DNA from: Streptococcus sp. | GTDB taxonomy: Bacteria; Bacillota; Bacilli; Lactobacillales; Streptococcaceae | Direction of reading: 5' to 3' | DNA: 39,019 bases | Assembly (NCBI GenBank): GCA_030527925.1 | Contig: JAUMZW010000015.1 | Span: 1 to 39,019, forward strand | Shown: positions 8,127 to 17,157 of the stretch, piece after piece | Position numbering within the stretch: the stretch's first letter is position 1 | Layout: the number at the start of each line of letters is the position of its first letter | Translations under genes and position numbers: made by a program | The notes under the pieces: model-generated | Seen by the model: the letters and a program-made list of their open reading frames with translations, nothing else | What the model was told of the DNA's origin: nothing | Database searches by the model: none

Positions 8127-9494
8127 CTATCTATCCTGGTTGTAAGTTGGTAAAAATGTTTCCATTAAGAATGAGGTATCATAGTCACCTGCAATCACAT
8201 TTTTATCTGAGATTAAATCCAACTGAAACTCAGCATTTGTCATAACACCTTCAATTTCTAATTCAAACAAAGCTCTTTGCATTTTCATTAAGGCATCAAA
8301 GCGATTTTCACCATGAACAATGATTTTAGCAATCATACTGTCATAATATGGTGGGATAGTATAACCACTATACATGGCTGAATCAACACGTAATCCCACA
8401 CCACCACTTGGTAGAAACAATTCTGTAATTTTCCCAGGACTTGGTGCAAAATTAAACTTTGGATTTTCTGCATTGATACGGCATTCTATTGCATGTCCAG
8501 AAATCTTAATGTCATCTTGAGTAAATGATAACTTCTGACCAGCTGCAATTTTAATCTGTTCTTTTACAATATCAATTCCTGTGACAAATTCAGTGACAGG
8601 ATGCTCAACCTGAACACGAGTATTCATCTCCATAAAGAAAAATTGGCGAGTCTTTTCATCTAGAAGAAACTCAATAGTTCCTGCATTTTCATATGAAACT
8701 GCTTTTGCCGCACGTACTGCTGCTTCTCCCATTTCATTTCTTAGAGAAGTACCAATAGCTACTGATGGACTCTCTTCAAGGACTTTTTGGTTGTTTCTTT
8801 GAAGAGAACAATCACGCTCTCCTAAATGAACAATATTACCAAAACTATCTCCTAAAATTTGGACCTCAATATGTCGAGCAGGGTAAATAACCTTTTCAAT
8901 ATACATTGCACCATTACCAAATGCTGCTAAAGCTTCTTGAGAGGCTGATTCAAAGGCCGGAGCTAGAGCTTCTTTTGATTCAACCTTACGAATACCTTTA
9001 CCTCCACCTCCTGCTGACGCTTTTAACATGACAGGATAACCAATTTCATCAGCCACCTTAAAAGCTTCTTCTACTGTAAAAACTTCACCTTCAGAACCTG
9101 GAATCACTGGAACGTTTGCTTTAATCATTTCAGCACGAGCATTAATTTTATCTCCCATCTTATCCATAACTTTACCAGATGGACCAATAAACTTAATATT
9201 CATTTCTTCACATAACGTTGCAAACTTAGAATTTTCACTAAGAAAACCAAATCCAGGGTGGATAGCTTCTGCTTTCGTCACAATAGCAGCTGAAAGAACA
9301 GCATTCATATTTAAGTAAGAGCTGGTTGATTTTGCAGGTCCAATGCAAATAGCCTCATCTGCTAAAATCGTATGTAAAGAATTTTTGTCTGCTTCTGAAT
9401 AGACAGCGACTGTTGATATCCCAAGTTCACGGGCTGCACGTATGATTCGGACGGCAATCTCACCACGATTTGCAATCAACAATTTTTTAAACAT
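8127..9494 (-). CDS. accC: acetyl-CoA carboxylase biotin carboxylase subunit
   Basis: This is an ATP-dependent enzyme that carboxylates the biotin on AccB with bicarbonate. The 455-residue ATP-grasp protein begins FKKLLIANRGEIAVRIIRAA. It contains the glycine-rich ATP lid KASAGGGGKGIR, and EVQILGDSFGNIVHLGERDC. The catalytic and magnesium-binding segment is MEMNTRVQVEHPVTE. Length and motifs are complete. AAAGGAGAG precedes the ATG. It is cotranscribed with fabZ upstream (36-base gap) and accD downstream. Confidence 0.97.
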   Translation of the reverse strand: MFKKLLIANRGEIAVRIIRAARELGISTVAVYSEADKNSLHTILADEAICIGPAKSTSSYLNMNAVLSAAIVTKAEAIHPGFGFLSENSKFATLCEEMNIKFIGPSGKVMDKMGDKINARAEMIKANVPVIPGSEGEVFTVEEAFKVADEIGYPVMLKASAGGGGKGIRKVESKEALAPAFESASQEALAAFGNGAMYIEKVIYPARHIEVQILGDSFGNIVHLGERDCSLQRNNQKVLEESPSVAIGTSLRNEMGEAAVRAAKAVSYENAGTIEFLLDEKTRQFFFMEMNTRVQVEHPVTEFVTGIDIVKEQIKIAAGQKLSFTQDDIKISGHAIECRINAENPKFNFAPSPGKITELFLPSGGVGLRVDSAMYSGYTIPPYYDSMIAKIIVHGENRFDALMKMQRALFELEIEGVMTNAEFQLDLISDKNVIAGDYDTSFLMETFLPTYNQDR

Positions 9495-9530
9495 TTTCTG
9501 TTCTCTCCTTTACTGACTAGTAAACTCTAA

Positions 9531-9953
9531 TCAATTTCCAATAGCAAACGTCAACGTACCACTAGCTGCTAACTTACCATCTACTTCAGCCTTAGCCTCA
9601 ACAACTGCAATACTACCACGACGTTTAACAAATTTAGCAGTCATTTCTAACTGATCACCTGGTACCACTTGTTTTTTAAATTTTACCTTATCCATCCCAG
9701 CATAGAAAACGAGCTTTCCTTTATTTTCTGGCTTAGATAATTCTAAAACACCAGCAGTCTGGGCTAAAGCTTCCATAATTAACACTCCTGGCATTACAGG
9801 ATACTCAGGAAAATGACCATTGAAAAACGGCTCATTGATTGTTACATTTTTTATAGCTTTAATTTCATCATCTGAAACTTCTAATACTCTATCAACCAAA
9901 AGCATCGGATAACGATGAGGAAGTGCTTCACGAATTGCTTGAATATCTATCAT
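9531..9953 (-). CDS. fabZ: 3-hydroxyacyl-ACP dehydratase FabZ
   Basis: This enzyme removes water from 3-hydroxyacyl-ACP to give trans-2-enoyl-ACP in the elongation cycle. The 140-residue hot-dog-fold protein has the active-site motif [13 protein letters not shown] with His47 and the catalytic Glu61 in MEALAQTAG. The ATG overlaps the accB stop in an ATGA junction, which implies translational coupling. In streptococci that lack FabA, FabZ supplies the trans-2-decenoyl-ACP that FabM isomerises; fabM is at the head of this cluster. Confidence 0.97.
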   Translation of the reverse strand: MIDIQAIREALPHRYPMLLVDRVLEVSDDEIKAIKNVTINEPFFNGHFPEYPVMPGVLIMEALAQTAGVLELSKPENKGKLVFYAGMDKVKFKKQVVPGDQLEMTAKFVKRRGSIAVVEAKAEVDGKLAASGTLTFAIGN

Positions 9954-10414
9954 TTGATACGTACCAATCCTTTTCCAAATTCAACAACTTCTTCATTAGA
10001 TACTAAAATTTCTGTGACAATACCGTCTTTTGGTGATGGTACTTCATTCATGACTTTCATAGCTTCAATGATCAAAAGCGTTTGCCCTTTTTTAACCGTA
10101 TCTCCAACACTCACAAAAGCAGGTTTGTCAGGCCCTGATGCTAAATAAGCCACCCCAACCAAAGGACTTTCAACAACATCTCCTTCTGCAACCACCACTG
10201 ATTCATGCGTGGTTTCTGATGAAACAGTTTCAGAAACTGGAACAGTAGCTTTAGGTTCAGAGACAACTGTCGTTTCTACACTAACTGGTGATTGTGAAAT
10301 AGGAGCTGAATTTTTACTAAAACAGAGCTCATCTGTAGTATTACGATAAGAAAATTCTTTCAAGCTTGATTTATCAAATTGAGCCATCAAATCTTTGATT
10401 TCTGATATGTTCAT
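9950..10414 (-). CDS. accB: biotin carboxyl carrier protein of acetyl-CoA carboxylase
   Basis: It carries biotin between AccC and AccA/AccD. The 154-residue protein has a short N-terminal helix region, a Pro/Ser/Thr/Val-rich linker (about residues 36-75) and a C-terminal biotinyl domain. The biotinylation motif EAMKVMNEV has Lys at about 120. GGGAGGAATAATAAGAC precedes the ATG and lies in the last codons of fabF, 6 bases upstream of which the fabF stop falls. It overlaps fabZ by 4 bases. Confidence 0.96.
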   Translation of the reverse strand: MNISEIKDLMAQFDKSSLKEFSYRNTTDELCFSKNSAPISQSPVSVETTVVSEPKATVPVSETVSSETTHESVVVAEGDVVESPLVGVAYLASGPDKPAFVSVGDTVKKGQTLLIIEAMKVMNEVPSPKDGIVTEILVSNEEVVEFGKGLVRIK

Positions 10415-10420
10415 GTCTTA

Positions 10421-11653
10421 TTATTCCTCCCAACGCTTAAAGGCAAGAACAGCATTATGACCACCAAAACCAAATGTATTTGAAATAGCATAACGAACAT
10501 CTGCTTCGATACCTTTACCGGTCACAACGTTAGCTTCAATGTCTTCTGATAATTCTTTTGTTCCTGCAGTCATTGGAATAAAGTTATGACGGATTGCTTC
10601 AATGGTTGCAATAGCTTCAACTCCTCCTGCAGCTCCTAGTAGGTGACCTGTAAATGATTTTGTAGATGAAACCGGCACATCCTTACCTAAAGCAGCTACA
10701 ATTGCTTGACTTTCCCCTTTTTCATTGGCTTGAGTTGAAGTTCCATGAGCATTTACATAATCAACCTCATCAGGTGAAATTTCAGCTTCTTTAAGTGCTA
10801 ATCTAATTGCTTTAACTGCACCTGAACCATCTGGTGATGGGCTTGTTTGATGGTAAGCATCACATGTATTACCATATCCTACAACTTCTGCCAAAATAGT
10901 AGCACCGCGTTTTTTAGCATGTTCAAGACTTTCTAAAACAAGAACGGCTGCACCCTCTCCCATAACAAATCCATTACGGTCTTTATCAAATGGGATAGAT
11001 GAACGTGTTGGATCTTCTGTTGTTGAAAGAGCTGTTAAAGCATTGAAACCACCGATACCAATTTCATTAATTGTCGCTTCAGCTCCTCCTGCTAGAACAA
11101 CATCTTGAAAACCAAATTTAATTTCTCTAAAAGCTTCACCAATAGCGTCATTAGCTGAAGCACAAGCCGTTGTAATTGATTTACATACCCCTTGTGCTCC
11201 TACACGAAGAGCAATATTTCCAGCAGCCATATTTGATAAAGCTTTAGGAACAAACATTGGTTGAATACGTTTAATACCTTTTTCATGCATACGAATAATT
11301 TGTTCTTGCATTTCTTGTAAACCACCAATACCTGAGGAAACAATAACGCCAACCCTATCCATATCTTCATTTTCTGTATCTAATTTAGCATTCTCAATTG
11401 CTTCTAATGTTGCATAAATAGCATATAGTGAATATAAATCCATTCTATTTTTATCTTTTCTTACGAAATACTTATCAAATGGGAAATCTTTTATCTCTCC
11501 TGCATTGTAAACTGAGATTTCTGAATTATCAAAGCGAGTAATTGGTGCAATCCCAATTTTGCCATCATGTAAACTATTCCAAAATTCATCTGGAGTATTT
11601 CCAATTGGTGATGTTACACCATAACCTGTTACAACAACTCTATTTAAAGTCAT
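10421..11653 (-). CDS. fabF: beta-ketoacyl-ACP synthase II
   Basis: This is the condensing enzyme for chain elongation, joining malonyl-ACP to acyl-ACP. The 410-residue thiolase-fold protein has the nucleophile Cys164 in TTACASANDAIGEA, and His303 in NAHGTSTQANEKGE. Lys332 and His337 lie in TKSFTGHLLGAAGG, and FGFGGHNAVL is at the end. It is probably also the enzyme that extends the cis-3 product of FabM, since no separate FabB is present in the cluster. AAAGGAG precedes the ATG. It lies 33 bases after fabG and 6 bases before accB. Confidence 0.97.
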   Translation of the reverse strand: MTLNRVVVTGYGVTSPIGNTPDEFWNSLHDGKIGIAPITRFDNSEISVYNAGEIKDFPFDKYFVRKDKNRMDLYSLYAIYATLEAIENAKLDTENEDMDRVGVIVSSGIGGLQEMQEQIIRMHEKGIKRIQPMFVPKALSNMAAGNIALRVGAQGVCKSITTACASANDAIGEAFREIKFGFQDVVLAGGAEATINEIGIGGFNALTALSTTEDPTRSSIPFDKDRNGFVMGEGAAVLVLESLEHAKKRGATILAEVVGYGNTCDAYHQTSPSPDGSGAVKAIRLALKEAEISPDEVDYVNAHGTSTQANEKGESQAIVAALGKDVPVSSTKSFTGHLLGAAGGVEAIATIEAIRHNFIPMTAGTKELSEDIEANVVTGKGIEADVRYAISNTFGFGGHNAVLAFKRWEE

Positions 11654-11686
11654 TTTTTTCTCCTTTTAGACAACTACTTAATCTTA

Positions 11687-12421
11687 TTACTGCATAGTCA
11701 TACCGCCATCAATAGCGATTACTTGACCTGTGATATACTCTTGTTCTGCTAAAAACAAGGCAACATTAGCGACTTCTTCAGCTGTCCCAATACGCTTCAT
11801 TGGAACTTGAGCAATCATTGCATCTTTCATTTTCTCAGGAATAGCATCTGTCATATCTGACTCAATAAATCCTGGAGCAATAGCATTTACACGGATACCT
11901 CTATTTGCAACTTCACGTGCTACTGACTTTGTCAATCCAATCAGTCCTGCTTTAGAAGCCGCATAATTGACCTGTCCAATATTACCAACAAGACCAACAA
12001 CACTTGATAAGTTGATAATGGCTCCTTGTCTTGATTTCATCATAGATTTTAATATTGCTTGAGTCATATTAAAAGCACCGGTTAAATTAATTTTCAAAAC
12101 ACGCTCAAAATCATCTTCTGTCATCTTCAGCATCAATTTATCATTTGTGATACCTGCATTATTAACAAGAATATCTACACTACCTAATTCAGCAATTGCT
12201 TTCTCTATCATGCGTTTAGCATCTACACTAGAAGATACATCTCCTGATATAGCAACTACTTTTACATTATATGAGACAAACTCTGCTAATAATTCTTGAG
12301 AAATCTCTGAGCGCCCATTAAGTACAATATTAGCACCAGCTTGTGCAAAACGATGTGCTATAGCTAAACCGATTCCTCTTGTAGAACCTGTCACAAAAAC
12401 ATTTTTATTGGTAATTTCCAA
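11687..12421 (-). CDS. fabG: 3-oxoacyl-ACP reductase (TTG start)
   Basis: This NADPH-dependent enzyme reduces 3-oxoacyl-ACP. The 244-residue short-chain dehydrogenase has the cofactor motif TGSTRGIGLAIA and NNAGIT. Catalytic Ser lies in INLSSVVG and the Tyr/Lys pair in YAASKAGL. I placed the start at TTG 12421 (read as MEITNKNVFVTG) because AGGAG stands 7 bases upstream. A longer open frame running back into fabD has no family homology and no ribosome site. The resulting length equals the usual streptococcal FabG. The gene starts 10 bases after the fabD stop. Confidence 0.95.
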   Translation of the reverse strand: MEITNKNVFVTGSTRGIGLAIAHRFAQAGANIVLNGRSEISQELLAEFVSYNVKVVAISGDVSSSVDAKRMIEKAIAELGSVDILVNNAGITNDKLMLKMTEDDFERVLKINLTGAFNMTQAILKSMMKSRQGAIINLSSVVGLVGNIGQVNYAASKAGLIGLTKSVAREVANRGIRVNAIAPGFIESDMTDAIPEKMKDAMIAQVPMKRIGTAEEVANVALFLAEQEYITGQVIAIDGGMTMQ

Positions 12422-12431
12422 CTTCAATCTC

Positions 12432-13352
12432 CTAACTTTCGATAACCTGTTTTGCTGTCTCAATATCTTCAACAAAAAGTGTCTCAATTGTTTTATCTAT
12501 TTTTTTCATAAAACCAGATAAAACTTTCCCAGGGCCAATTTCGATAACACGGGTTAAACCAAGATTTTTCATAGTTTCAATAGATTCATAAAAACGGACG
12601 GGCTCCATTACTTGACGAGCTAACAAGGTTTTAACTGATTGTTCATCCATTACTTTTGCCTCTGTATTACCTATTAAAGGAATTTTAAAAGATTGAAATG
12701 AAACTTGCTCTAAAGCTTCTGATAATTTATCACTAGCCTCTTTAAGAAGTGCTGTATGGAATGGCCCTGATACATTTAAAGGAATCATTCTTTTGACACC
12801 TCTATCTTTTAAGATTACCACTGCCTCATCAACCGCTGCTACCTCGCCACCAATAACTATTTGCGAAGGGGTGTTATAGTTGGCTGGTGAAACGATGCCC
12901 TTTTGAGAAGCTTGTTCGCAGACTTCTTCAATTAGAGAAGCATCTGTATTCATTACAGCAACCATTTTGCCTAAGCCTGAAGGTGCAGCTGTCTCCATAA
13001 ACTCACCACGTTTTGCAACCAATTTTAAGGCTTCTTCAAAAGATAAGGCACCTGATGCAACCAAGGCTGAATATTCTCCTAAAGAAAGACCTGCAACCAT
13101 ATCAGGAGTCAATCCATTTTCAGTTAGTAAACGATAAATAGCTATAGATGTGGTTAAGATAGCCGGCTGGGTATATCTCGTTTGATTTAACTTTTCTTCA
13201 TCTGAATCAATTAATTCTCTAATATCATAGCCAAGTATACTATTTGCTTGGTCATATGTGTCTTTTACTATAGTGTAACGGTCATACAAATCTCGAGCCA
13301 TACCTAATTTTTGAGCACCTTGACCAGCAAATAAGAATGCTGTTTTTGTCAT
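12432..13352 (-). CDS. fabD: malonyl-CoA:ACP transacylase
   Basis: It transfers malonyl groups from CoA to AcpP, feeding FabH and FabF. The 306-residue protein opens with FLFAGQGAQKLGMA. It has the nucleophile Ser90 in GLSLGEYSAL, an active-site Gln/Arg region, and His199 in SGPFHTALL. GGGAG precedes the ATG. It lies 21 bases after fabK and 10 before fabG, within the FabT-controlled fabK-accA transcript. Confidence 0.97.
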   Translation of the reverse strand: MTKTAFLFAGQGAQKLGMARDLYDRYTIVKDTYDQANSILGYDIRELIDSDEEKLNQTRYTQPAILTTSIAIYRLLTENGLTPDMVAGLSLGEYSALVASGALSFEEALKLVAKRGEFMETAAPSGLGKMVAVMNTDASLIEEVCEQASQKGIVSPANYNTPSQIVIGGEVAAVDEAVVILKDRGVKRMIPLNVSGPFHTALLKEASDKLSEALEQVSFQSFKIPLIGNTEAKVMDEQSVKTLLARQVMEPVRFYESIETMKNLGLTRVIEIGPGKVLSGFMKKIDKTIETLFVEDIETAKQVIES

Positions 13353-13373
13353 CTTATTCTCCCTGTTAGAAAA

Positions 13374-14333
13374 TTAATCCACCCAACGTTGAGCTTCTTT
13401 CATTATAACTTCTTTTGCACCATAATAAAGGTCTTTTAGAATCTCCTCACAAGTTTCTTCCTTAGTTAAGAGACCTGCAATTTGACCTGCCATAACAGAT
13501 CCATTAACAACATCACCATCAACAACAGCGTTACGTAATGAGCCGGCCCCTAACTCTTCAACCATTGAAGGGTCTGGATTTTCTTGTCTAAGGTATTCTT
13601 TTTCAGCTGCTGCGTATGCTGAAGTAAGTTTATTTTTAATGGCACGTACCGGATGTCCTACAACTTGAGCAGAAATAACAGTGTCAATGTCTTTAGCTTT
13701 TAAGATTTTATCTTTAAAAGCTTGGTGAGCGTTTGATTCTTTGGCAATGGCAAACCTTGTTCCAACTTGAACAGCCTCTGCACCTAACATAAATGCAGCT
13801 GCTGTACCATGACCATCTCCAATCCCACCTGCTGCAACCACTGGAATTGAAACTGCATCAACAACTTGACGCACTAGCGTCATTGTTGTTAATTTACCTA
13901 TATGACCGCCTGCTTCCATTCCTTCAGCAATTACTGCGTCAACACCTAGTTTTTCCATGCGTTTAGCTAAAGCAACACTTGGTACTACTGGAATAACAGT
14001 GATACCTGCATCATGTAAGCGTTCCATATATTTACCAGGATTACCAGCTCCTGTTGTAACTACTTTGACACCTTCTTCAATTACAAGATCAACGATATCA
14101 TCAACAAATGGTGATAATAGCATTATATTGACACCAAACGGCTTATCCGTAACTGCCTTAATTTTATCAATATTTGCTTTAACCACTTCTTTAGGTGCAT
14201 TTCCACCACCAATAATACCTAATCCACCTGCTTTTGATACTGCTCCAGCCAAATCACCATCAGCGACCCAAGCCATACCACCCTGGAAAATAGGATATTC
14301 TATGTTTAATAACTCTGTAATACGTGTTTTCAT
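13374..14333 (-). CDS. fabK: enoyl-ACP reductase II (FMN-dependent FabK)
   Basis: It reduces trans-2-enoyl-ACP in the last step of each cycle. It replaces FabI and is known to be insensitive to triclosan. The 319-residue TIM-barrel protein of the nitronate monooxygenase/FabK family has YPIFQGGMAWVADG, GGLGIIGGG, EGMEAGGHIG and AAGGIGDG. The start is ATG 14333 (MKTRITELL) with AGGAAG about 6 bases upstream; an upstream ATG at 14351 adds residues foreign to the family. Just upstream lie a perfect FabT box and a hairpin, so it heads a separately controlled section of the cluster. Confidence 0.96.
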   Translation of the reverse strand: MKTRITELLNIEYPIFQGGMAWVADGDLAGAVSKAGGLGIIGGGNAPKEVVKANIDKIKAVTDKPFGVNIMLLSPFVDDIVDLVIEEGVKVVTTGAGNPGKYMERLHDAGITVIPVVPSVALAKRMEKLGVDAVIAEGMEAGGHIGKLTTMTLVRQVVDAVSIPVVAAGGIGDGHGTAAAFMLGAEAVQVGTRFAIAKESNAHQAFKDKILKAKDIDTVISAQVVGHPVRAIKNKLTSAYAAAEKEYLRQENPDPSMVEELGAGSLRNAVVDGDVVNGSVMAGQIAGLLTKEETCEEILKDLYYGAKEVIMKEAQRWVD

Positions 14334-14360
14334 CTTTAACTTCCTATACATTTTTACAAT

Positions 14361-14377
14361 AATTTGATAATCAAACT
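14361..14377 (-). promoter_or_regulatory. FabT operator upstream of fabK
   Basis: On the minus strand the bases read AGTTTGATTATCAAATT. This agrees fully with the published streptococcal FabT site ANTTTGATTATCAAATT. It sits 28 bases before the fabK start. I cannot pick a convincing -10/-35 pair here. Confidence 0.88.
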
Positions 14378-14391
14378 ATTAGAATAAGAAT

Positions 14392-14418
14392 AGAGAATAT
14401 CCTTTACAGGATACTCTC
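14392..14418 (-). terminator. hairpin (possible terminator/attenuator) between acpP and fabK
   Basis: The stem GAGAGTATCC/GGATATTCTC has a short loop and lies 8 bases after the acpP stop. The following bases are only moderately T-rich. It would end or reduce the fabT-fabH-acpP transcript before fabK, or stabilise its 3' end. Confidence 0.6.
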
Positions 14419-14425
14419 AAATCTA

Positions 14426-14650
14426 TTATTTTGTTTTTTCTTCAACGTAAGAAACTAAATCACCTACTGTGTTAAGTCCTTCTTCTGTTTCGATTTGGAT
14501 GTCGAATTCGTCTTCAATTTCTGAAATAACTTGGAAAACATCAAGTGAATCAGCATCTAACTCTTCAAAAGTAGTTTCTAATTTTACTTCTTCTGCATCT
14601 TTACCTAATTCTTCTACGATAATTTCTTGTACTTTATCAAATACTGCCAT
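14426..14650 (-). CDS. acpP: acyl carrier protein
   Basis: It carries growing acyl chains on a phosphopantetheine arm. The 74-residue acidic protein has the attachment site Ser35 in LDADSLDVF. The correct start is ATG 14650 ([10 protein letters not shown]), with GGAG 6 bases upstream. Seventeen residues of open frame before it are leader sequence without homology. The protein is full length. It lies 57 bases after fabH and is followed by the hairpin at 14392-14418. Confidence 0.97.
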   Translation of the reverse strand: MAVFDKVQEIIVEELGKDAEEVKLETTFEELDADSLDVFQVISEIEDEFDIQIETEEGLNTVGDLVSYVEEKTK

Positions 14651-14707
14651 TGTTTTCTCCTTAAATAAATATATATTTTTTATAATTGTGTTTACACACA
14701 TGTATAA

Positions 14708-15682
14708 CTAAATTTTAACAATAAGATTGCCCCATGTCAAACCACCACCAAAACCTGATAGTATGACAAGTTGACTACCGTCTAATTTTATCAAACCTTT
14801 TTCAACTGATTCTGATAATAAAATTGGGATGCTTGCTGCACTTGTATTACCATAATTCTGAACATTAGATAGAAACTTAGTACGAGGTAGACTCATTTTT
14901 TTAGACATCTTATCTAGAATTCTAACATTTGCCTGATGTAATAACAAGTAATTAATATCAGAATCCTCTATGTTAGAAGCATCAATTAACTGACGTATGC
15001 TTTTTGATACATCTCGTACTGCAAAATCAAAAATAGATCTTCCATCCATTGTTAAAAATGAATTAGACGATTGTTGTTCAGAAAAAGGTGAAGTTAAACC
15101 AAGTTCAGTTGATGTTAATCCAGAACCTCTGAGTCCATCAGTGTAAAGAGACTCTGCTAAAAAATGTTTCTCATTACTAGCTTCTATAAGAATACCGCCA
15201 GCCCCATCTCCAAATAAAATAGCTGTTCTTCTATCTGTCCAATCAACTACTTTTGATAATGTTTCTGCTCCAATCACTAACCCTTTTTTATACAGACCAG
15301 ATTGAACTAACTTATCTGCCATAGCTAAGGCAAACACAAATCCACTACATGCTGCAGCCAAATCAAAGGCAAAAGCATTATTTGCACCAATATTAGCTTG
15401 AACTCTAGCAGCTGTAGAAGGCATGATTGAATCCGGAGTAATTGTTGCAACCAAGATAAAATCAATTTCTGACGGTAAACACTCTGCTTTCGTTAATAAA
15501 TCAAGTGCAACTTTTGTAGCCAAATCAGATGTTGATTCTGATTGACTGATATGACGTTGACTAATACCTGTACGTGAATGAATCCACTCATCTGAAGTTT
15601 CCATCATTTGAGATAAATCGTCATTTGTCACAATTTGCTCTGGTGTATAATGAGCAACCTGGCTAATCTTAGCAAATACCAT
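14708..15682 (-). CDS. fabH: beta-ketoacyl-ACP synthase III
   Basis: It starts fatty acid synthesis by condensing acetyl- or branched acyl-CoA with malonyl-ACP. The 324-residue protein has the nucleophile Cys112 in [13 protein letters not shown], the His in LLHQANVRI and the Asn in [11 protein letters not shown], with GFGGGLTWG at the end. Its ATG comes 3 bases after the fabT stop, so repressor and first enzyme are made together. Confidence 0.97.
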   Translation of the reverse strand: MVFAKISQVAHYTPEQIVTNDDLSQMMETSDEWIHSRTGISQRHISQSESTSDLATKVALDLLTKAECLPSEIDFILVATITPDSIMPSTAARVQANIGANNAFAFDLAAACSGFVFALAMADKLVQSGLYKKGLVIGAETLSKVVDWTDRRTAILFGDGAGGILIEASNEKHFLAESLYTDGLRGSGLTSTELGLTSPFSEQQSSNSFLTMDGRSIFDFAVRDVSKSIRQLIDASNIEDSDINYLLLHQANVRILDKMSKKMSLPRTKFLSNVQNYGNTSAASIPILLSESVEKGLIKLDGSQLVILSGFGGGLTWGNLIVKI

Positions 15683-15685
15683 CTA

Positions 15686-16120
15686 TTATAATAACTCCTC
15701 AAGAAATTGATGAAGACTGATTAGTCCTTTTAATAAAGCTTCCATCTCCTCTTCATTCATTTCCTCAATAATTTTTTTTACCATTGATTTATGAAATTCA
15801 CTATGTAAGCGATAGAGTAACTTTCCTTTTTTTGTCAAAACTAAATGAACAACACGTCGGTCAACGTTAGAACGATTACGTTGTATGTATCCTTTAGTTT
15901 CAAGCCTATTTAAACTTGTTGTTACAGTTCCTAGGGTTAACATTAGTTCAGACGCTATATCACTTGGAGTAACATTTTTTTGTTTTCCAATAATATCAAT
16001 TGTATGCATCTCTTTTAAAGAGACATCATAGAATTGACTCGATTTTAAACTCGTCGCCTCAATCGTTTGAACCCTATTGAATATGCTAACAAGGTACTCA
16101 TTAATTTTAGTATAATCCAA
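15686..16120 (-). CDS. fabT: MarR-family repressor of fatty acid synthesis FabT (TTG start)
   Basis: This is the DNA-binding repressor of the fab cluster, known to respond to long-chain acyl-ACP. The 144-residue protein has a winged helix with MLTLGTVTTSLNRLETKGYI as recognition region and RRVVHLVLTKKGK as wing. The start is TTG 16120 (read MDYTKINEYL, the usual streptococcal N-terminus). An ATG 14 bases further upstream is out of frame. The ribosome site is a modest GGGGG. Its promoter at 16155-16183 overlaps a FabT box, so it represses itself. It is followed immediately by fabH. Confidence 0.94.
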   Translation of the reverse strand: MDYTKINEYLVSIFNRVQTIEATSLKSSQFYDVSLKEMHTIDIIGKQKNVTPSDIASELMLTLGTVTTSLNRLETKGYIQRNRSNVDRRVVHLVLTKKGKLLYRLHSEFHKSMVKKIIEEMNEEEMEALLKGLISLHQFLEELL

Positions 16121-16140
16121 TGCTGTACCCCCATAAATAA

Positions 16141-16157
16141 ACTTTGACTATCAAATT
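16141..16157 (-). promoter_or_regulatory. FabT operator over the fabT promoter
   Basis: The plus strand reads ACTTTGACTATCAAATT, one base off the FabT consensus. It overlaps the -10 hexamer of the fabT promoter, the right place for autorepression. Confidence 0.85.
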
Positions 16158-16183
16158 ATATCAAAGCTCAATTATCTTTGCAA
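16155..16183 (-). promoter_or_regulatory. promoter of fabT-fabH-acpP
   Basis: On the minus strand TTGCAA (16183-16178) is followed by exactly 17 bases and TATAAT (16160-16155). The fabT TTG lies about 35 bases downstream. Confidence 0.8.
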
Positions 16184-16205
16184 GATTTTTCATTTTGTAG
16201 TTTTT

Positions 16206-16997
16206 CTACTTACCTGTAAAGTTTGGTCGTCTTTTTTCTGAAAAAGCACGCACACCTTCTTTGAAATCTTCTTTAAAAGCTAACTCTTCTTGTAGCTGTA
16301 ATTCTAAATTTGCATACTCTTGCCAACCAGCAAAGAAACTTTGCCAAACCATTTCTTTCATAGCCTTATAAGAATTTATTGAACCTCTTTTAAGGCGTGT
16401 TACTAAACGGTCCACAGTACGGTCTAACTTTTCACTCTCACATGTTCGATAAACAAATCCATAACTTTCAGCCTTAGTAGCTGAAACACCCTCACCTGTC
16501 ATCACTAAATGGGTTGCACGGTTTAAACCAACCGAACGTGTTAATAGGTATAGACCTCCTGCATCAGGTGCTAAACCGACATTTACAAATGCTTGAATAA
16601 ATTTTGATTTTTCAGAAGCAATACAAAAATCTGCTGCTAACACCATGTTAAAAGCGGCACCAGCAACTGCTCCATCAACAGACATAATCACAGGTTTTGG
16701 AAGTTTTTTCATAGCAAAGGAGATATCTTGAACCAATTCTGCAATTTTTACTAGAGACTGCACATCATCAGATTCAACAGCACGTTGCATCTCCACCAGA
16801 TCTCCACCTACAGAAAAAACACTGCCATTTGCATTAATTACAACAATTCTTACCGCTTCATCTGATGCAGATAAATTTAGAGCAGATAAAATTTCCTCAC
16901 ACATAGGAATATTAAATCCATTCGAAACTTCAGGTCTGTTGAATGTAATTGTAGCTACTTCTTTATCTACAGAATAGAGGATATTCGAAAAATCCAT
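16206..16997 (-). CDS. fabM: trans-2-decenoyl-ACP isomerase FabM
   Basis: It converts trans-2-decenoyl-ACP into cis-3-decenoyl-ACP, the branch point to unsaturated fatty acids. The 263-residue crotonase-fold protein has [13 protein letters not shown], the oxyanion-hole region [21 protein letters not shown] and [12 protein letters not shown]. The acidic residue in the last motif matches the FabM type rather than a hydratase. The tail KRRPNFTGK is typical. It stands alone between its own FabT-box promoter and the fabT promoter. AAAGGAG lies ahead of the ATG. Database names often call it enoyl-CoA hydratase or PhaB. Confidence 0.94.
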   Translation of the reverse strand: MDFSNILYSVDKEVATITFNRPEVSNGFNIPMCEEILSALNLSASDEAVRIVVINANGSVFSVGGDLVEMQRAVESDDVQSLVKIAELVQDISFAMKKLPKPVIMSVDGAVAGAAFNMVLAADFCIASEKSKFIQAFVNVGLAPDAGGLYLLTRSVGLNRATHLVMTGEGVSATKAESYGFVYRTCESEKLDRTVDRLVTRLKRGSINSYKAMKEMVWQSFFAGWQEYANLELQLQEELAFKEDFKEGVRAFSEKRRPNFTGK

Positions 16998-17030
16998 TAC
17001 TTTAAACTCCTTTAAGTTTGATGATGAAAT

Positions 17031-17047
17031 ATTTTGATTATCAAATT
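17031..17047 (-). promoter_or_regulatory. FabT operator upstream of fabM
   Basis: The plus strand reads ATTTTGATTATCAAATT, a full match to ANTTTGATTATCAAATT. It lies 33 bases before the fabM start and about 13 bases past the -10 of its promoter, so a bound repressor would block the start of transcription. Confidence 0.88.
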
Positions 17048-17059
17048 ATTTACATATCC

Positions 17060-17087
17060 ATTCTAACATACAAATCTAATTTTTCAA
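17060..17087 (-). promoter_or_regulatory. promoter of fabM
   Basis: On the minus strand TTGAAA (17087-17082), a 16-base spacer and TAGAAT (17065-17060) are preceded by TGT in the extended -10 position. Confidence 0.6.
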
Positions 17088-17125
17088 GATAATACTTTGA
17101 TAAATAAACTATTTTCTTGTCAAAT

Positions 17126-17157
17126 AAAAATAAACCAGTTTAACCTAGTTTATTTTT
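17126..17157 (-). terminator. terminator of the HAD phosphatase gene
   Basis: A 10-base stem AAAAATAAAC/GTTTATTTTT surrounds a 12-base loop and overlaps the gene's stop codon. It separates this gene from the fabM promoter. Confidence 0.7.

Noticed and set aside
12422..12487. Longer N-terminus for FabG reaching into fabD
   Set aside because: The extra residues are the fabD 3' end read in another frame, and the AGGAG site places the start at TTG 12421.
13957..14367. Plus-strand open frame opposite fabK
   Set aside because: Its low-complexity Ser/Thr/Ile/Pro composition mirrors the fabK codons. It has no ribosome site and no homology, so it is an antisense shadow.
17085..17125. TTGACA and TATTAT upstream of fabM as a promoter
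   Set aside because: The spacing is 23 bases. The TTGAAA/TAGAAT pair nearer the gene fits better.
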